A stretch of 64,000 bases of DNA. Origin: Prevotella fusca JCM 17724. GTDB taxonomy: Bacteria > Bacteroidota > Bacteroidia > Bacteroidales > Bacteroidaceae. The position numbers were made by a program, and so were the translations under genes. Below the pieces are notes generated by a model, which was not told the DNA's origin, did not search any database, and worked only from the letters and a program-made list of their open reading frames with translations. Each line of letters starts with the position of its first letter. Positions within the stretch are counted from its first letter, which is position 1. The stretch lies in contig NZ_CP012075.1 of NCBI RefSeq assembly GCF_001262015.1, forward strand, positions 620,001-684,000, in the 5' to 3' direction. This document shows, piece after piece, positions 56,585-64,000 of the stretch.

Positions 56585-56780
56585 ACAAGAGGAGTCTTTT
56601 CCCATACAAGACAAAGGCAAACGTATGGGTCTAATTGTTACTCTTTGAATATTATATTGAGCACCTTATTCTATTTTTTTATCTTTGACAACTGATTCTT
56701 CTACCCTATAGTGATCGAAATATCACACAAAGTATCGGATGAATTAATTCTTTTACTCAGGAAGATTTAGAAACAAAACA

Positions 56781-56845
56781 GGGACATACACCCTTCGTCT
56801 ATCTGTTCCATGATAGATTAATCGGATAAACGAAGACGTATGCCC
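56781..56845 (-). terminator. Long imperfect hairpin behind the acyl-CoA ligase gene
   Basis: GGGCATACGTCTTCGTTTAT pairs imperfectly with ATAGACGAAGGGTGTATGTC on the minus strand, then TGTTTTGTTTC. A small hairpin CCCATAC/GTATGGG lies at about 56,600-56,630. No other feature in 56,585-56,877. Confidence 0.55.
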
Positions 56846-56877
56846 ATACCATCTTGTTTGTCAATAACGCTATAAGG

Positions 56878-58542
56878 TTATTCTGTATAAAGGAATCGCT
56901 TAATGGATTTCTTTGGTGTCTTCTCGAACTCTTCCTCTTGAATACGTATCTCAGCAACCTTACAGTAAGCTGGCACAATGGTATTCAGCTGAGTGCGATT
57001 CTCCTCCATGATGTTCTTTATATCCTCTGCATTGAGTCCTAAGTTCTGTGCCTCATCATAGTCCGGATGCACCAATCCAATAAGTTTCTCACCGCTTTGA
57101 ATAACCAGACTCTCACTAACCAAGGTCAGTGAATTCAACTTATCCTCAATCTCTTCGGGATAGATATTCTGTCCATTACTTCCCAAAAGCATATTCTTGG
57201 AACGACCTTTAATAAACACATTACCATCATCGTCCATAAGACCAAGGTCACCTGTATGAAACCAGCCATCCTTGTCAATCGTCTGCTTTGTATCCTCTTC
57301 ATTCTTATAGTAACCTAAAAGAACATTAGGTCCCTTTGTCAGAATCTCTCCCGGCACATTGGCTGGGTCTGAACTGTCAATGCGGACTTCCTGATGAAGA
57401 GCAGCCTGCCCACAAGAGCCTTGTTTAAAGGTGTGCCAGTCACGATAACAGATAATCGGACCACACTCAGTAGCCCCATAACCGACAGTATATGGGAAGT
57501 CTATACGACGCAGGAAACTCTCAATTTCACCGTTGAGTGCAGCTCCGCCGATAATAATCTGATAAAGATTACCGCCAAATGCCTGGTAAACCTGCTCACG
57601 AATCTTCGCACATACCTTTTTATTGATAACCGGCATATTAAGCAGCAGACGCATACGGTTGTTCTGAATCTTAGGGAATACTTTCTTGCGAATAATCTTC
57701 TCTATCACCAGTGGCACAGCAATCATTATGACAGGCTTTACTTCCTGAAGTGCCTGGGAGATAATAGCAGGTGACGGAATACGCGTCAGGTAGAAGATAT
57801 GAACACCTGAGAGGAATTCATAAATAAACTCAAATGACATTCCATACATGTGAGCCATTGGCAAGATACTGATTACATTACTGCCCGGCTTCACCACATT
57901 ACCTAAGACATTCTTGGCAAAATCAGCATTACTCCATAAAGAACGATAAGGAATCATAACACCTTTGGAGCGTCCAGTCGTTCCACTGGTATAGTTTATC
58001 AAAGCCAGTTCATCAGGGCTCTGTTCACGATAATAATGAACATGCTCTGCCCGGAAGTATTTTGGATAGCGACGTCCGAACTCTTCGTTCAGATGCTCAC
58101 GGGCATAAGTCAGCTTCTCTGTGCGGCTTACAACCAACGAATAATCCGGAATATATATAATACCTTCCAGCCCCGGCATCTTCATTGCATCAATCTGCGT
58201 TACAACAACATCACCGACAAAGAGAAGTTTTGCATCAGAGTGATTGACGATGTTATGAATCTGTTCCGGCATAAACTCATGCAGGATGGGCACAGCCACA
58301 GCACCGTATGTGAGTACAGCTAGGAATGCTGCAGCCCATGCGGAAGAATTGCGACCACAAAGCGCAATCTTGTCACCACGCTGTACGCCACTCGCCTCAA
58401 ACATAATGTGCAGTTTCTCTATTTTCCTGGCAACATCATGATACTGGAGGGTTTTACCCTTATAATCTGTTAGAGCATCAAGATCCCAATGGGTAATGAT
58501 ACTCTTCTCTATTAATTCATTAAAACTCGGAATCTTTTCCAT
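56878..58542 (-). CDS. AMP-binding long-chain acyl-CoA ligase
   Basis: 554 residues from ATG 58542; the longer TTG start at 58557 would place the first codon at the transcription start. Adenylate-forming domain marks: LINYTSGTTGRSKGVMIPY (P-loop), YGATECGP, GWFHTGDLGLMDDDG and IKGRSKNMLLGSNGQNIYPEEIE with a C-terminal lysine (KTPKKSIKR). It activates a fatty or related carboxylic acid with ATP and CoA at the inner membrane face. Own promoter; hairpin downstream. Substrate unknown. Confidence 0.88.
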   Translation of the reverse strand: MEKIPSFNELIEKSIITHWDLDALTDYKGKTLQYHDVARKIEKLHIMFEASGVQRGDKIALCGRNSSAWAAAFLAVLTYGAVAVPILHEFMPEQIHNIVNHSDAKLLFVGDVVVTQIDAMKMPGLEGIIYIPDYSLVVSRTEKLTYAREHLNEEFGRRYPKYFRAEHVHYYREQSPDELALINYTSGTTGRSKGVMIPYRSLWSNADFAKNVLGNVVKPGSNVISILPMAHMYGMSFEFIYEFLSGVHIFYLTRIPSPAIISQALQEVKPVIMIAVPLVIEKIIRKKVFPKIQNNRMRLLLNMPVINKKVCAKIREQVYQAFGGNLYQIIIGGAALNGEIESFLRRIDFPYTVGYGATECGPIICYRDWHTFKQGSCGQAALHQEVRIDSSDPANVPGEILTKGPNVLLGYYKNEEDTKQTIDKDGWFHTGDLGLMDDDGNVFIKGRSKNMLLGSNGQNIYPEEIEDKLNSLTLVSESLVIQSGEKLIGLVHPDYDEAQNLGLNAEDIKNIMEENRTQLNTIVPAYCKVAEIRIQEEEFEKTPKKSIKRFLYTE

Positions 58543-58565
58543 TGCACAATTTTTCAATCTCTGTG

Positions 58566-58573
58566 CAAAGATA
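58566..58573 (-). promoter_or_regulatory. Promoter -7 box of the acyl-CoA ligase gene
   Basis: TATCTTTG on the minus strand, 24 bases before ATG 58542. Confidence 0.55.
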
Positions 58574-58944
58574 CATATTTATAAGCACATTTCAAAATAA
58601 AATGTGCAGAAATATATAAAGATTAACTCAAAGTTCAAGATTGCATAAGCAGTAATCATGATTTAAAACATAATGACTTATCTGTTGAGTATAAAAAAAA
58701 TACTTGTTAACTTACTTGACACGAATTATCTTTTCACCTAACTAACTGAAAGTCTTAACAAGTTTAGTAACCAAGACCTAACGGGTATGATGCAAACTAT
58801 TCCACAATGTCATTCTCATGATAACAGTAGCAGAAACACTTATCTTGAATCAATGCAAAGGAATGAAATCATAAATGAGAAGGTTAAAATCTTCATGAAG
58901 GAAGTAGGAAGCAATACGAGCTGTCATAGAATTCATAAAGAATA

Positions 58945-59220
58945 TCTGAAAAAGACAAAGAGCGAGTAGGATTCCTACTGCGCTCTTAAATTATCTTTTC
59001 GTATAAAACTCTGTCTTATGCTTGATTTTTGGTTCACGCCTCACGGCGTTCCCCAATCATCTTGCATCGTTGTTATCCTTTAATCAATCTTCTTTGTTAC
59101 CTTAACTAAAAACCTATTTTTTGTTATCTGAACAATACTCTTTTGTTCTACCTTAAAATTAAATAACTAAAAACCTAAATCTATTACTACTAACCTAAAC
59201 AATCTATTATTTGTCTTTTG
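58945..59220 (-). ncRNA. Candidate short transcript with leader repeats, tiny ORFs and intrinsic terminator
   Basis: On the minus strand a consensus promoter (TTTG, 20 bases, TACCTTTG at 59234-59227) is followed by about 260 bases ending in a strong hairpin (58987-58958) with TTTGTCTTTTT behind it. The leader repeats TAGGTTTTTAGTTA twice and AGGTA(G)AACAAAGA-like blocks. An 8-codon ORF (59067-59041, MQDDWGTP) has GGATAACAACG before it; a neighbouring frame encodes RREPKIKHKTEFYTKR up to about 58,997. It could be a small RNA, a small-protein gene with a frameshift, or the leader of a lost gene. Confidence 0.45.
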
Positions 59221-59226
59221 ATGATG

Positions 59227-59259
59227 CAAAGGTACATATTGTTTGCGCACACACCAAAT
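59227..59259 (-). promoter_or_regulatory. Consensus Bacteroidota promoter facing left
   Basis: TTTG (about 59,256), 20-base spacer, TACCTTTG (59234-59227). It is one of the best matches in the window, yet no recognisable gene follows. Confidence 0.6.
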
Positions 59260-59743
59260 GTTTTCAGCGTAAATTGTAATCATTCTAATATTTCTTGATT
59301 TGCATCAATGCTTACTAATCAAAAAAAATAGAAAGAGAAAGAAGGGTAACAGCTTTTCACTCTCATGATTCTCACATTAACTCCCACTCAGACATTAAGC
59401 CACAACGTCTATCTTCCCTCGTCATAAATTCTTTTATAATTCCTTAATTCCGCAGCGTTTTTCCTTGTGAGGCGATTTTATATGTTGAGATGTCTTTTTG
59501 GGGCTCTATATGTTGACATGAGGCTCTTCGGGGCTTCTTGAGGCTTGTCTAGGCATAAAATCCCCCACCCAAACCAATGGGGAATATGAGAACCACAAAG
59601 AAATGCTGCTTGTTCAAGGAATACTTCAGAGTAGTATGTTTTATTTGTATACAGGTTCAGAACGTTCCGCCTTCATGTTCGCACCCATTTTGCCGGTACG
59701 CTGACAAAATGCAGGATAAAGGCTTTCAGTCTGCTTGTCTTTT

Positions 59744-60297
59744 TCAAAAACTTGACCTTTTCGCTGATGTGTATATCACTCCGAACATATCCGTCTGTTC
59801 CCTGCCGTGCTTGTCCTTCAAGGGAGTACGCTGTACGACAAGCCTGTATGACTTTCCTTCGATGAGGTTGTCCATGCTGACGGATGTGACATCGCACTTC
59901 TCATGATTAACTTCAACGCTCTTCCATTCTTCCAGCTGGCGGAACTCCCCGCACCGGTTGCCGCAGTTGGCAGCACGTATATAGAACGTGTTGCAGCACT
60001 GCTCTACGGTTCGGATGATTTCCTTCGAGAACGACCCGCAGTCGGCACGGAAACGCTCTATTACAACACCAAGTTCGGAGGTCACACGGTCCATAATTCG
60101 GCGAAGCGTGTCCTCCTGATGGAATTTCACATTGGTGTTTCCGTCACGGTTCTCACCTCCGACTATGGTGCCCCCGATGGAAGCCCAGCCCGGGAAATAG
60201 CCATGGTCCTGCCTGTAGGAATACTTTGCATCGAACTTGTGGGCAGGAACAAACTGGTGGTCAAAGTCCGGGTCAACATGGCTGCCCGCCTTTATAA
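59744..60297 (-). pseudogene. IS1380 transposase, central DDE fragment
   Basis: Contains AGSHVDPDFDHQF (first catalytic Asp region), GYFPGWASIGGTIVGGENRDGNTN, FHQEDTLRRIMDRV, FRADCGSFSKEI (second Asp) and VVQRTPLKD before it ends in deleted DNA. Open in one frame across about 185 codons but without its start or end. Confidence 0.78.
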
Positions 60298-60890
60298 GGC
60301 TCTCCCGTTAAATGCGTAGATTGGAAACAGAACAAAGGCTTATACGATTGTATGGTATGACTATCAAATATCAGACGGTCTCACAAAAAAGGATAAAGCG
60401 CAAGATAAGAATGCAGAAAAGGCAAATACTTACCATGTCCTTCCGTCTTCTACAAACAATTTATTCCCATGTTGATCGCTTTTTGCAAACTATTTTCATG
60501 CAGTTCAAAACCAATACATGATCTTTTGGCTTTGAAAAGACGCCCAATTGGCTTGCAATAGATGCCCTTTTGAGGTCTAACTGACGCCCTTTTGAAGTCC
60601 AATTAAGCACCTTTTCTTGCACGTCTCTATAATCAACTGATTTACTGTTGGTTGCAAAATTGCTTTTTACACGTGTTTTTGCCTTTATCTGTAGGTATTT
60701 TACCCGAAATTATGTCATGATTTTTCAACCCCTTGTCTGCGATTTTCAAAGTATTAAAATGAAAAGGTTTTCTGTGTCGGAGGATGATAATAAAGTAGGT
60801 AGCCAAGACAGTCTTGACTATCTATTTGTTTAAGGCATAACTTCGCTTCTTCCGTTAAAGCTATACGAAAAACATCCATGCATTTAATGG
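60298..60890. mobile_element. Non-autonomous ISL3-like element, copy C (one end truncated)
   Basis: The end at 60298 (GGCTCTCCCGTTAAATGCGT) is preceded by the target sequence CTTTATAA; the other end is cut after CATTTAATGG at 60890 by a deletion into the IS1380 transposase. Interior as in copies B and D, including the repeat array at about 60,530-60,615. Confidence 0.75.
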
Positions 60891-61272
60891 TCCTGTAAGC
60901 GCATTGATGTCCTCAAGACAATCCCCTCCACAAAGGTAGCTGAAGAAGAAGAGCCCAGAATGCTTCCATAGCTGAATGCCTTGCCGCTGCGTCTGCCCAA
61001 TACGGATTCGGTAAGTTTCTCAAAACCCAACTTTGAAAAAACGTCCATGATGTGATAAATTCCTCCGAAGGAAGTGATATTCTCGTTTTTAATTGCTACC
61101 TTTGTCATGTCAGATTTTTGCTTGTTTATTATTTGATAGCACTAAGATAGGTGAAAATTCTGACATATCCAAGTGTTTTGAGGACTTTGTTTCTCAGGCA
61201 CTTGGATTTCTCACAAGAAATTATGCTGCGGAATTAAGGGAGGAATCGCATTATTTTCAGAAACAACAGAGT

Positions 61273-61980
61273 ATGAAAGATAAAATAACTAATGGGTGTA
61301 TATACCTTTTTATATATAGCTTACCATTTGCATTTGGGTGGTGTGCATACGTCACTTTCCAAGACGGTTTATGGTTCTTATGTTTTATAATGGCTTTAGT
61401 AGCGTTATTCTTTTTGTTCCTCATTTTGGTATCCATCTTTTTCAAACCAGCCCCTCAAGAGCCTTCTCCAGAAGAACTGTTGCAGCGTATTATGGTTCCT
61501 GAGAGAGAAGAAGAATTACTGGCTTTTGCTCAGAAAGTGGCTGGAGAAGACAAAGAACTTATGCAGATGGTGAAAGAAAGCCTCCAAGATCCGATTGAAT
61601 TTTATCGTCAGCAGGAGAAAAGAACCAAAAACAGATATATCGCTGATATATATTATGAAATGCTGGAATACTACCAAGAGAATCTGGAAGAACTAAATCA
61701 TTTCACCTTACCTTACCTGTTATATGAGTACAAAGCACTTGGATGGCTTGCCCGTAAAGAGGACGAAGAGGATATTGTAAGCGAAATACAATCCCTGCAA
61801 CGTGTCATATGCCACCATCTTCCTATTCCCGAACTTGATATGTCAATAGATTATGATGTTCCTAATGCCCTCCTTTGTGTTAATGAGGCATGGAAAACAA
61901 GTGGTTATCAGATAGCACTTATTGATGAAGACAGTTCCGATTACTGGATTGCCATCATCCCTTTAGAATATAATAATTGA
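61273..61980 (+). CDS. Membrane-anchored protein with DUF6630-like domain
   Basis: 235 residues from ATG 61273 (MKDKITNG); the frame opens upstream within the IS end, so an original longer N-terminus may have been lost. Two N-terminal membrane helices (YLFIYSLPFAFGWCAYV; LWFLCFIMALVALFFLFLILV), then a cytosolic domain with Glu-rich helices and a C-terminal AWKTSGYQIALIDEDSSDYWIAIIP, which resembles the DUF6630 ending. Function unknown. It lies 33 bases from the IS1380 end and 39 bases before the HAD gene. Confidence 0.6.
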   Translation: MKDKITNGCIYLFIYSLPFAFGWCAYVTFQDGLWFLCFIMALVALFFLFLILVSIFFKPAPQEPSPEELLQRIMVPEREEELLAFAQKVAGEDKELMQMVKESLQDPIEFYRQQEKRTKNRYIADIYYEMLEYYQENLEELNHFTLPYLLYEYKALGWLARKEDEEDIVSEIQSLQRVICHHLPIPELDMSIDYDVPNALLCVNEAWKTSGYQIALIDEDSSDYWIAIIPLEYNN

Positions 61981-61991
61981 AATCTTTTTTG

Positions 61992-61999
61992 TACCTTTG
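61992..61999 (+). promoter_or_regulatory. Promoter -7 box of the HAD hydrolase gene
   Basis: TACCTTTG, 21 bases before ATG 62020. Confidence 0.55.
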
Positions 62000-62019
62000 T
62001 AGTCTAAAAGAGATTCAAC

Positions 62020-62814
62020 ATGGCAATTAAAGCTGCATTCTTCGATATAGACGGTACGCTGGTATCATTCCAGACTCATCAGATTCCAGCATCTACAATA
62101 AAGACGATAGAACAGGTTAAGGAACAAGGGATGAGGATTTTCATTTCTACAGGACGCCCTGTAGCCATCATCAACAATATTGATGTCATCCGTCACCTTG
62201 TTGATGGATATATAACCTTTAATGGTGCACGGACATTCATCGGCGCTGAGGATATTACCTTGATGCCTATTCCTGAAGAAGAAGTGCGAGCCATGATAGA
62301 GGATGCCAGCCGTCGAAATTATGCTGTTGTAGTGTGTGGTAGGGATGATATTGGCATCCACAATCATACAAGCATCTTTGACGACATCTTTGTACGTGGC
62401 TTGGGAGTTGATAATATTGACATCCATCAGCCTATAGACCCTTTACTTCAGCGCCCTGTCTTGCAACTTACTCCTTTCTTCAGTGAGGAAGATGAGAAAG
62501 AGATACTTCCTTCAATGCCGCATTGCATATCGGCACGTTGGCATCCAAGTTTTACGGATATAACTGTACATGGTGCTGACAAAGGCAATGGGTTACTGCA
62601 GATGGCGGAACATATTGGTATCAGTCCTGAGGAGTGTATTGCCTTCGGTGATGGTGGAAACGACATAAGTATTCTCCGCTCTGCAGGTATCGGGGTGGCA
62701 ATGGGAAATGCCGATGAGGATGTACAGGCTGTTGCTGATTATGTTACAACAAGCGTAGATGAGGATGGAATACGCAATGCGTTCATACACTTCGGGATAA
62801 TCAATAAATCATAA
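62020..62814 (+). CDS. Cof-type HAD-IIB family phosphatase
   Basis: 264 residues. HAD motifs: FFDIDGTLVSF (nucleophile and acid Asp), ISTGRP (motif II Ser/Thr), a C2B cap in the middle, Lys in GADKGNG and AFGDGGNDISIL (metal Asp pair). These cytosolic enzymes dephosphorylate sugar phosphates, nucleotides or cofactors; substrate cannot be told. Own promoter. Confidence 0.9.
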   Translation: MAIKAAFFDIDGTLVSFQTHQIPASTIKTIEQVKEQGMRIFISTGRPVAIINNIDVIRHLVDGYITFNGARTFIGAEDITLMPIPEEEVRAMIEDASRRNYAVVVCGRDDIGIHNHTSIFDDIFVRGLGVDNIDIHQPIDPLLQRPVLQLTPFFSEEDEKEILPSMPHCISARWHPSFTDITVHGADKGNGLLQMAEHIGISPEECIAFGDGGNDISILRSAGIGVAMGNADEDVQAVADYVTTSVDEDGIRNAFIHFGIINKS

Positions 62815-62884
62815 CTCGGAAATCAAAATAATAAATCCAATTTTTCTTGTATTAGTTATATTCTCATAATATACACGGTAATCA

Positions 62885-62892
62885 TAATTTTG
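62885..62892 (+). promoter_or_regulatory. Possible promoter -7 box of the cation transporter gene
   Basis: TAATTTTG, 44 bases before ATG 62936, inside a run of short repeats (GAATTATGAA, GAACTATGAA). Confidence 0.4.
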
Positions 62893-62935
62893 AATTATGA
62901 ACTTTGAACTATGAATTATGAATTAAAAGAGAGCA

Positions 62936-63568
62936 ATGTCAAGTAAAATAGAACGTTATTCACAGGAAAAGCGCACAGCTTTTGTGGTGGTCTTTGCATT
63001 CTGTGTGATGCTTGCTGAAATCATCGTAGGACTTTTCTCCCATTCAATGGCACTCTTTGCAGATGGTGTCCACATGGGATCGCATGTGCTGGTTATTGGA
63101 CTTAACTGGGCTGCCTATGTCCTGGTACGTCGATTGGAAAGCAAGGGAACAACACGCTATGATACGGAGAAGATATTGAATCTGTCAGCCTTTACAAGTG
63201 GTATTCTGCTGATTCTTACAGCTATATTCATCATCGTTGAGGCTGTGGAACGTCTTACGACACATGGAGAAATCCTTAATTATGAGCTTGCCCTCATCAC
63301 GGCAGGTATCGGACTGATAGCTAATACCATCAGTGCGTCAGTACTTCATGGACATCATGGTACTACGGATTACAACAGCCATGCCGCTTATCTCCATGTT
63401 CTTTCCGATGCACTGACAGAGATTGGAGCTATCATCGGGCTGTTCTGTGCCATGCTTTGGGACATCACTTGGATTGATTCTGCTGTTGCTGTAGTCAGTG
63501 CTTTGGTTGTTCTCCGCTGGGCAAAACGACTACTTTGGGACACAGGCAGGTCGTTGACAAAATTATGA
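62936..63568 (+). CDS. Short cation diffusion facilitator (DmeF-like)
   Basis: 210 residues with six membrane helices. Metal site motifs: ALFADGVHMGSHV in helix 2 (Asp and His) and HVLSDALTEIGAIIGLF in helix 5 (His-x3-Asp), with a short His-rich loop HGHHG between. It exports divalent metals such as Co, Ni or Zn against protons. Members with the C-terminal cytosolic domain are about 300 residues; this one ends right after helix 6 (WDTGRSLTKL), as DmeF-type short forms do. Confidence 0.87.
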   Translation: MSSKIERYSQEKRTAFVVVFAFCVMLAEIIVGLFSHSMALFADGVHMGSHVLVIGLNWAAYVLVRRLESKGTTRYDTEKILNLSAFTSGILLILTAIFIIVEAVERLTTHGEILNYELALITAGIGLIANTISASVLHGHHGTTDYNSHAAYLHVLSDALTEIGAIIGLFCAMLWDITWIDSAVAVVSALVVLRWAKRLLWDTGRSLTKL

Positions 63569-63681
63569 ACTATATGAGTTTCATGGAATCAAGGCTGAAA
63601 CTGTTTATTCCCACTCTTGGGTTGTTTTAACCCAAATCATTTGATAGTACAGAGAACTGTTTACAATTTTTCTGTGTGGAG

Positions 63682-63792
63682 GTAACTATTCAGCGATAAC
63701 AGATATATACAGGGCATATCAATTTATCAAACCTTAAATAAGGCTTGAATAGCATTATATGGCCTTTTGTCGTGCTTCCTAGCAGTTTTGTA
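63682..63792 (-). mobile_element. IS66-type 3' end relic
   Basis: The minus strand encodes AYKTA..HDK.PYNAIQALFKV then a stop and the IS end GTTATCGCTGAATAGTTACC, matching the end of the IS66 fragment at 16.7 kb. About 110 bases only. Confidence 0.7.
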
Positions 63793-63853
63793 AGCATCTC
63801 GTGTATTTAGATAATAGCAGAAACTTTTGATATTTTGCTTCCAAAAATAACAA

Positions 63854-64000
63854 TGAACAAACTTGGGCTAAAGTATAAAGACCCAGAACAATTTACGAGA
63901 CTAACCATGATGTGGAACCTACAGAACGAGCGTTTACCTTTTAAAGAGTTTGATATTCATTGGAATAACGAAGCATCTGATCTGTGTACGATTCTGAATA
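63854..64000 (+). CDS. Start of an unrecognised gene cut by the window edge
   Basis: ATG 63854 opens a frame to the end of the window: MNKLGLKYKDPEQFTRLTMMWNLQNERLPF, then FDIHWNNEASDLCTIL. Soluble so far, AT-rich, 60 bases beyond the IS66 relic. No family recognised from 49 residues. Confidence 0.45.

Larger units (their letters stand above)
59442..61239 (-). mobile_element. IS1380-family element, copy C, with both ends and the ISL3-like insertion
   Basis: Right end CCTTAATTCCGCAGC at 59442, left end GCTGCGGAATTAAGG ending 61239; no clear target duplication. On the minus strand: transposase N-terminus from ATG 61108 (MTKVAIKNENITSFGG, to about 60,890, partly deleted), the ISL3-like element (60298-about 60,890), and the largest DDE part in the window (about 60,297-59,600), after which the C-terminus is deleted. 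Confidence 0.8.

Noticed and set aside
58787..58969. 60-codon plus-strand ORF (MMQTIPQ...)
   Set aside because: No promoter or ribosome site; its end overlaps the hairpin, whose T run serves the minus strand. Better explained as opposite the terminator of the minus-strand unit.
62895..62930. Short GAATTATGAA/GAACTATGAA repeats before the cation transporter as a regulatory array
   Set aside because: Too short and AT-rich to separate from common intergenic slippage sequence in this phylum.

Overview
The window looks like a chromosomal segment of a Prevotella-type member of the Bacteroidota. Reasons seen in the sequence: many genes are preceded by the phylum's -7 box (TAnnTTTG, several with a TTTG about 20 bases upstream), Rho carries the long N-terminal extension of this phylum, and typical Bacteroidota genes are present (DUF4301, DUF4491, DPP IV, fused malic enzyme-phosphotransacetylase, MBOAT/SGNH pair). 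No rRNA or tRNA gene and no CRISPR array was recognised.

Positions 1-17,300 are a polymorphic-toxin island. Six Rhs/YD-repeat segments (from about 1, 2,272, 5,612, 8,458, 9,624 and 12,418) keep different lengths of the same GC-rich Rhs core, all end at the conserved ISQDPIGL junction, and then switch to unrelated AT-rich toxin tips: a URI/GIY-YIG-like nuclease, an INVG-type putative nuclease, an HH-motif nuclease, a DNA/RNA non-specific nuclease (present twice), an ADP-ribosyltransferase and a PD-(D/E)XK nuclease. Small AT-rich immunity genes (SUKH, Imm10-, Imm9-, NTF2- and Imm40-like and unassigned ones) follow. None of the later segments has its own convincing start, so they look like displaced, silent cassettes that can recombine onto a full-length rhs gene lying left of the window. 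A 2.7-kb direct repeat at a 4,012-bp offset records recent duplication in the array.

Positions 13,784-16,757 are a nested insertion-sequence graveyard: ISL3 transposase, a 0.6-kb ISL3-like non-autonomous element, an IS1380-family remnant and an IS66 3' end. The same composite (non-autonomous element inside an IS1380 relative) recurs at 43.6-45.0, 52.1-52.9 and 59.4-61.2 kb. One copy gives a clean 8-bp duplication (TTATAAAG) around the inner element, another a 5-bp duplication (TATTA) around the outer one. A broken IS1182-type IS lies at 19.9-21.7 kb and a broken IS4-like IS at 40.8-42.2 kb.

The rest is mostly core genome: phosphohexomutase, htpG, rho, DUF4301, a RelA/SpoT synthetase with a degenerate hydrolase site, a minimal PBP transpeptidase, GH25 lysozyme, cysE, an rRNA methyltransferase overlapping a DPP IV gene, purD, two membrane proteins, two lipoproteins (one frameshifted), an MBOAT-SGNH acetylation pair next to a frameshifted TetR gene, maeB, DUF2461-nth, a peptidase-E-like protein, a DUF1919 gene, an acyl-CoA ligase, a DUF6630-like protein, a HAD phosphatase and a short cation-efflux protein. 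Intergenic regions hold strong hairpin terminators, two families of dispersed palindromic repeats, and at 58.95-59.26 kb an apparently complete promoter-to-terminator unit without a recognisable gene.
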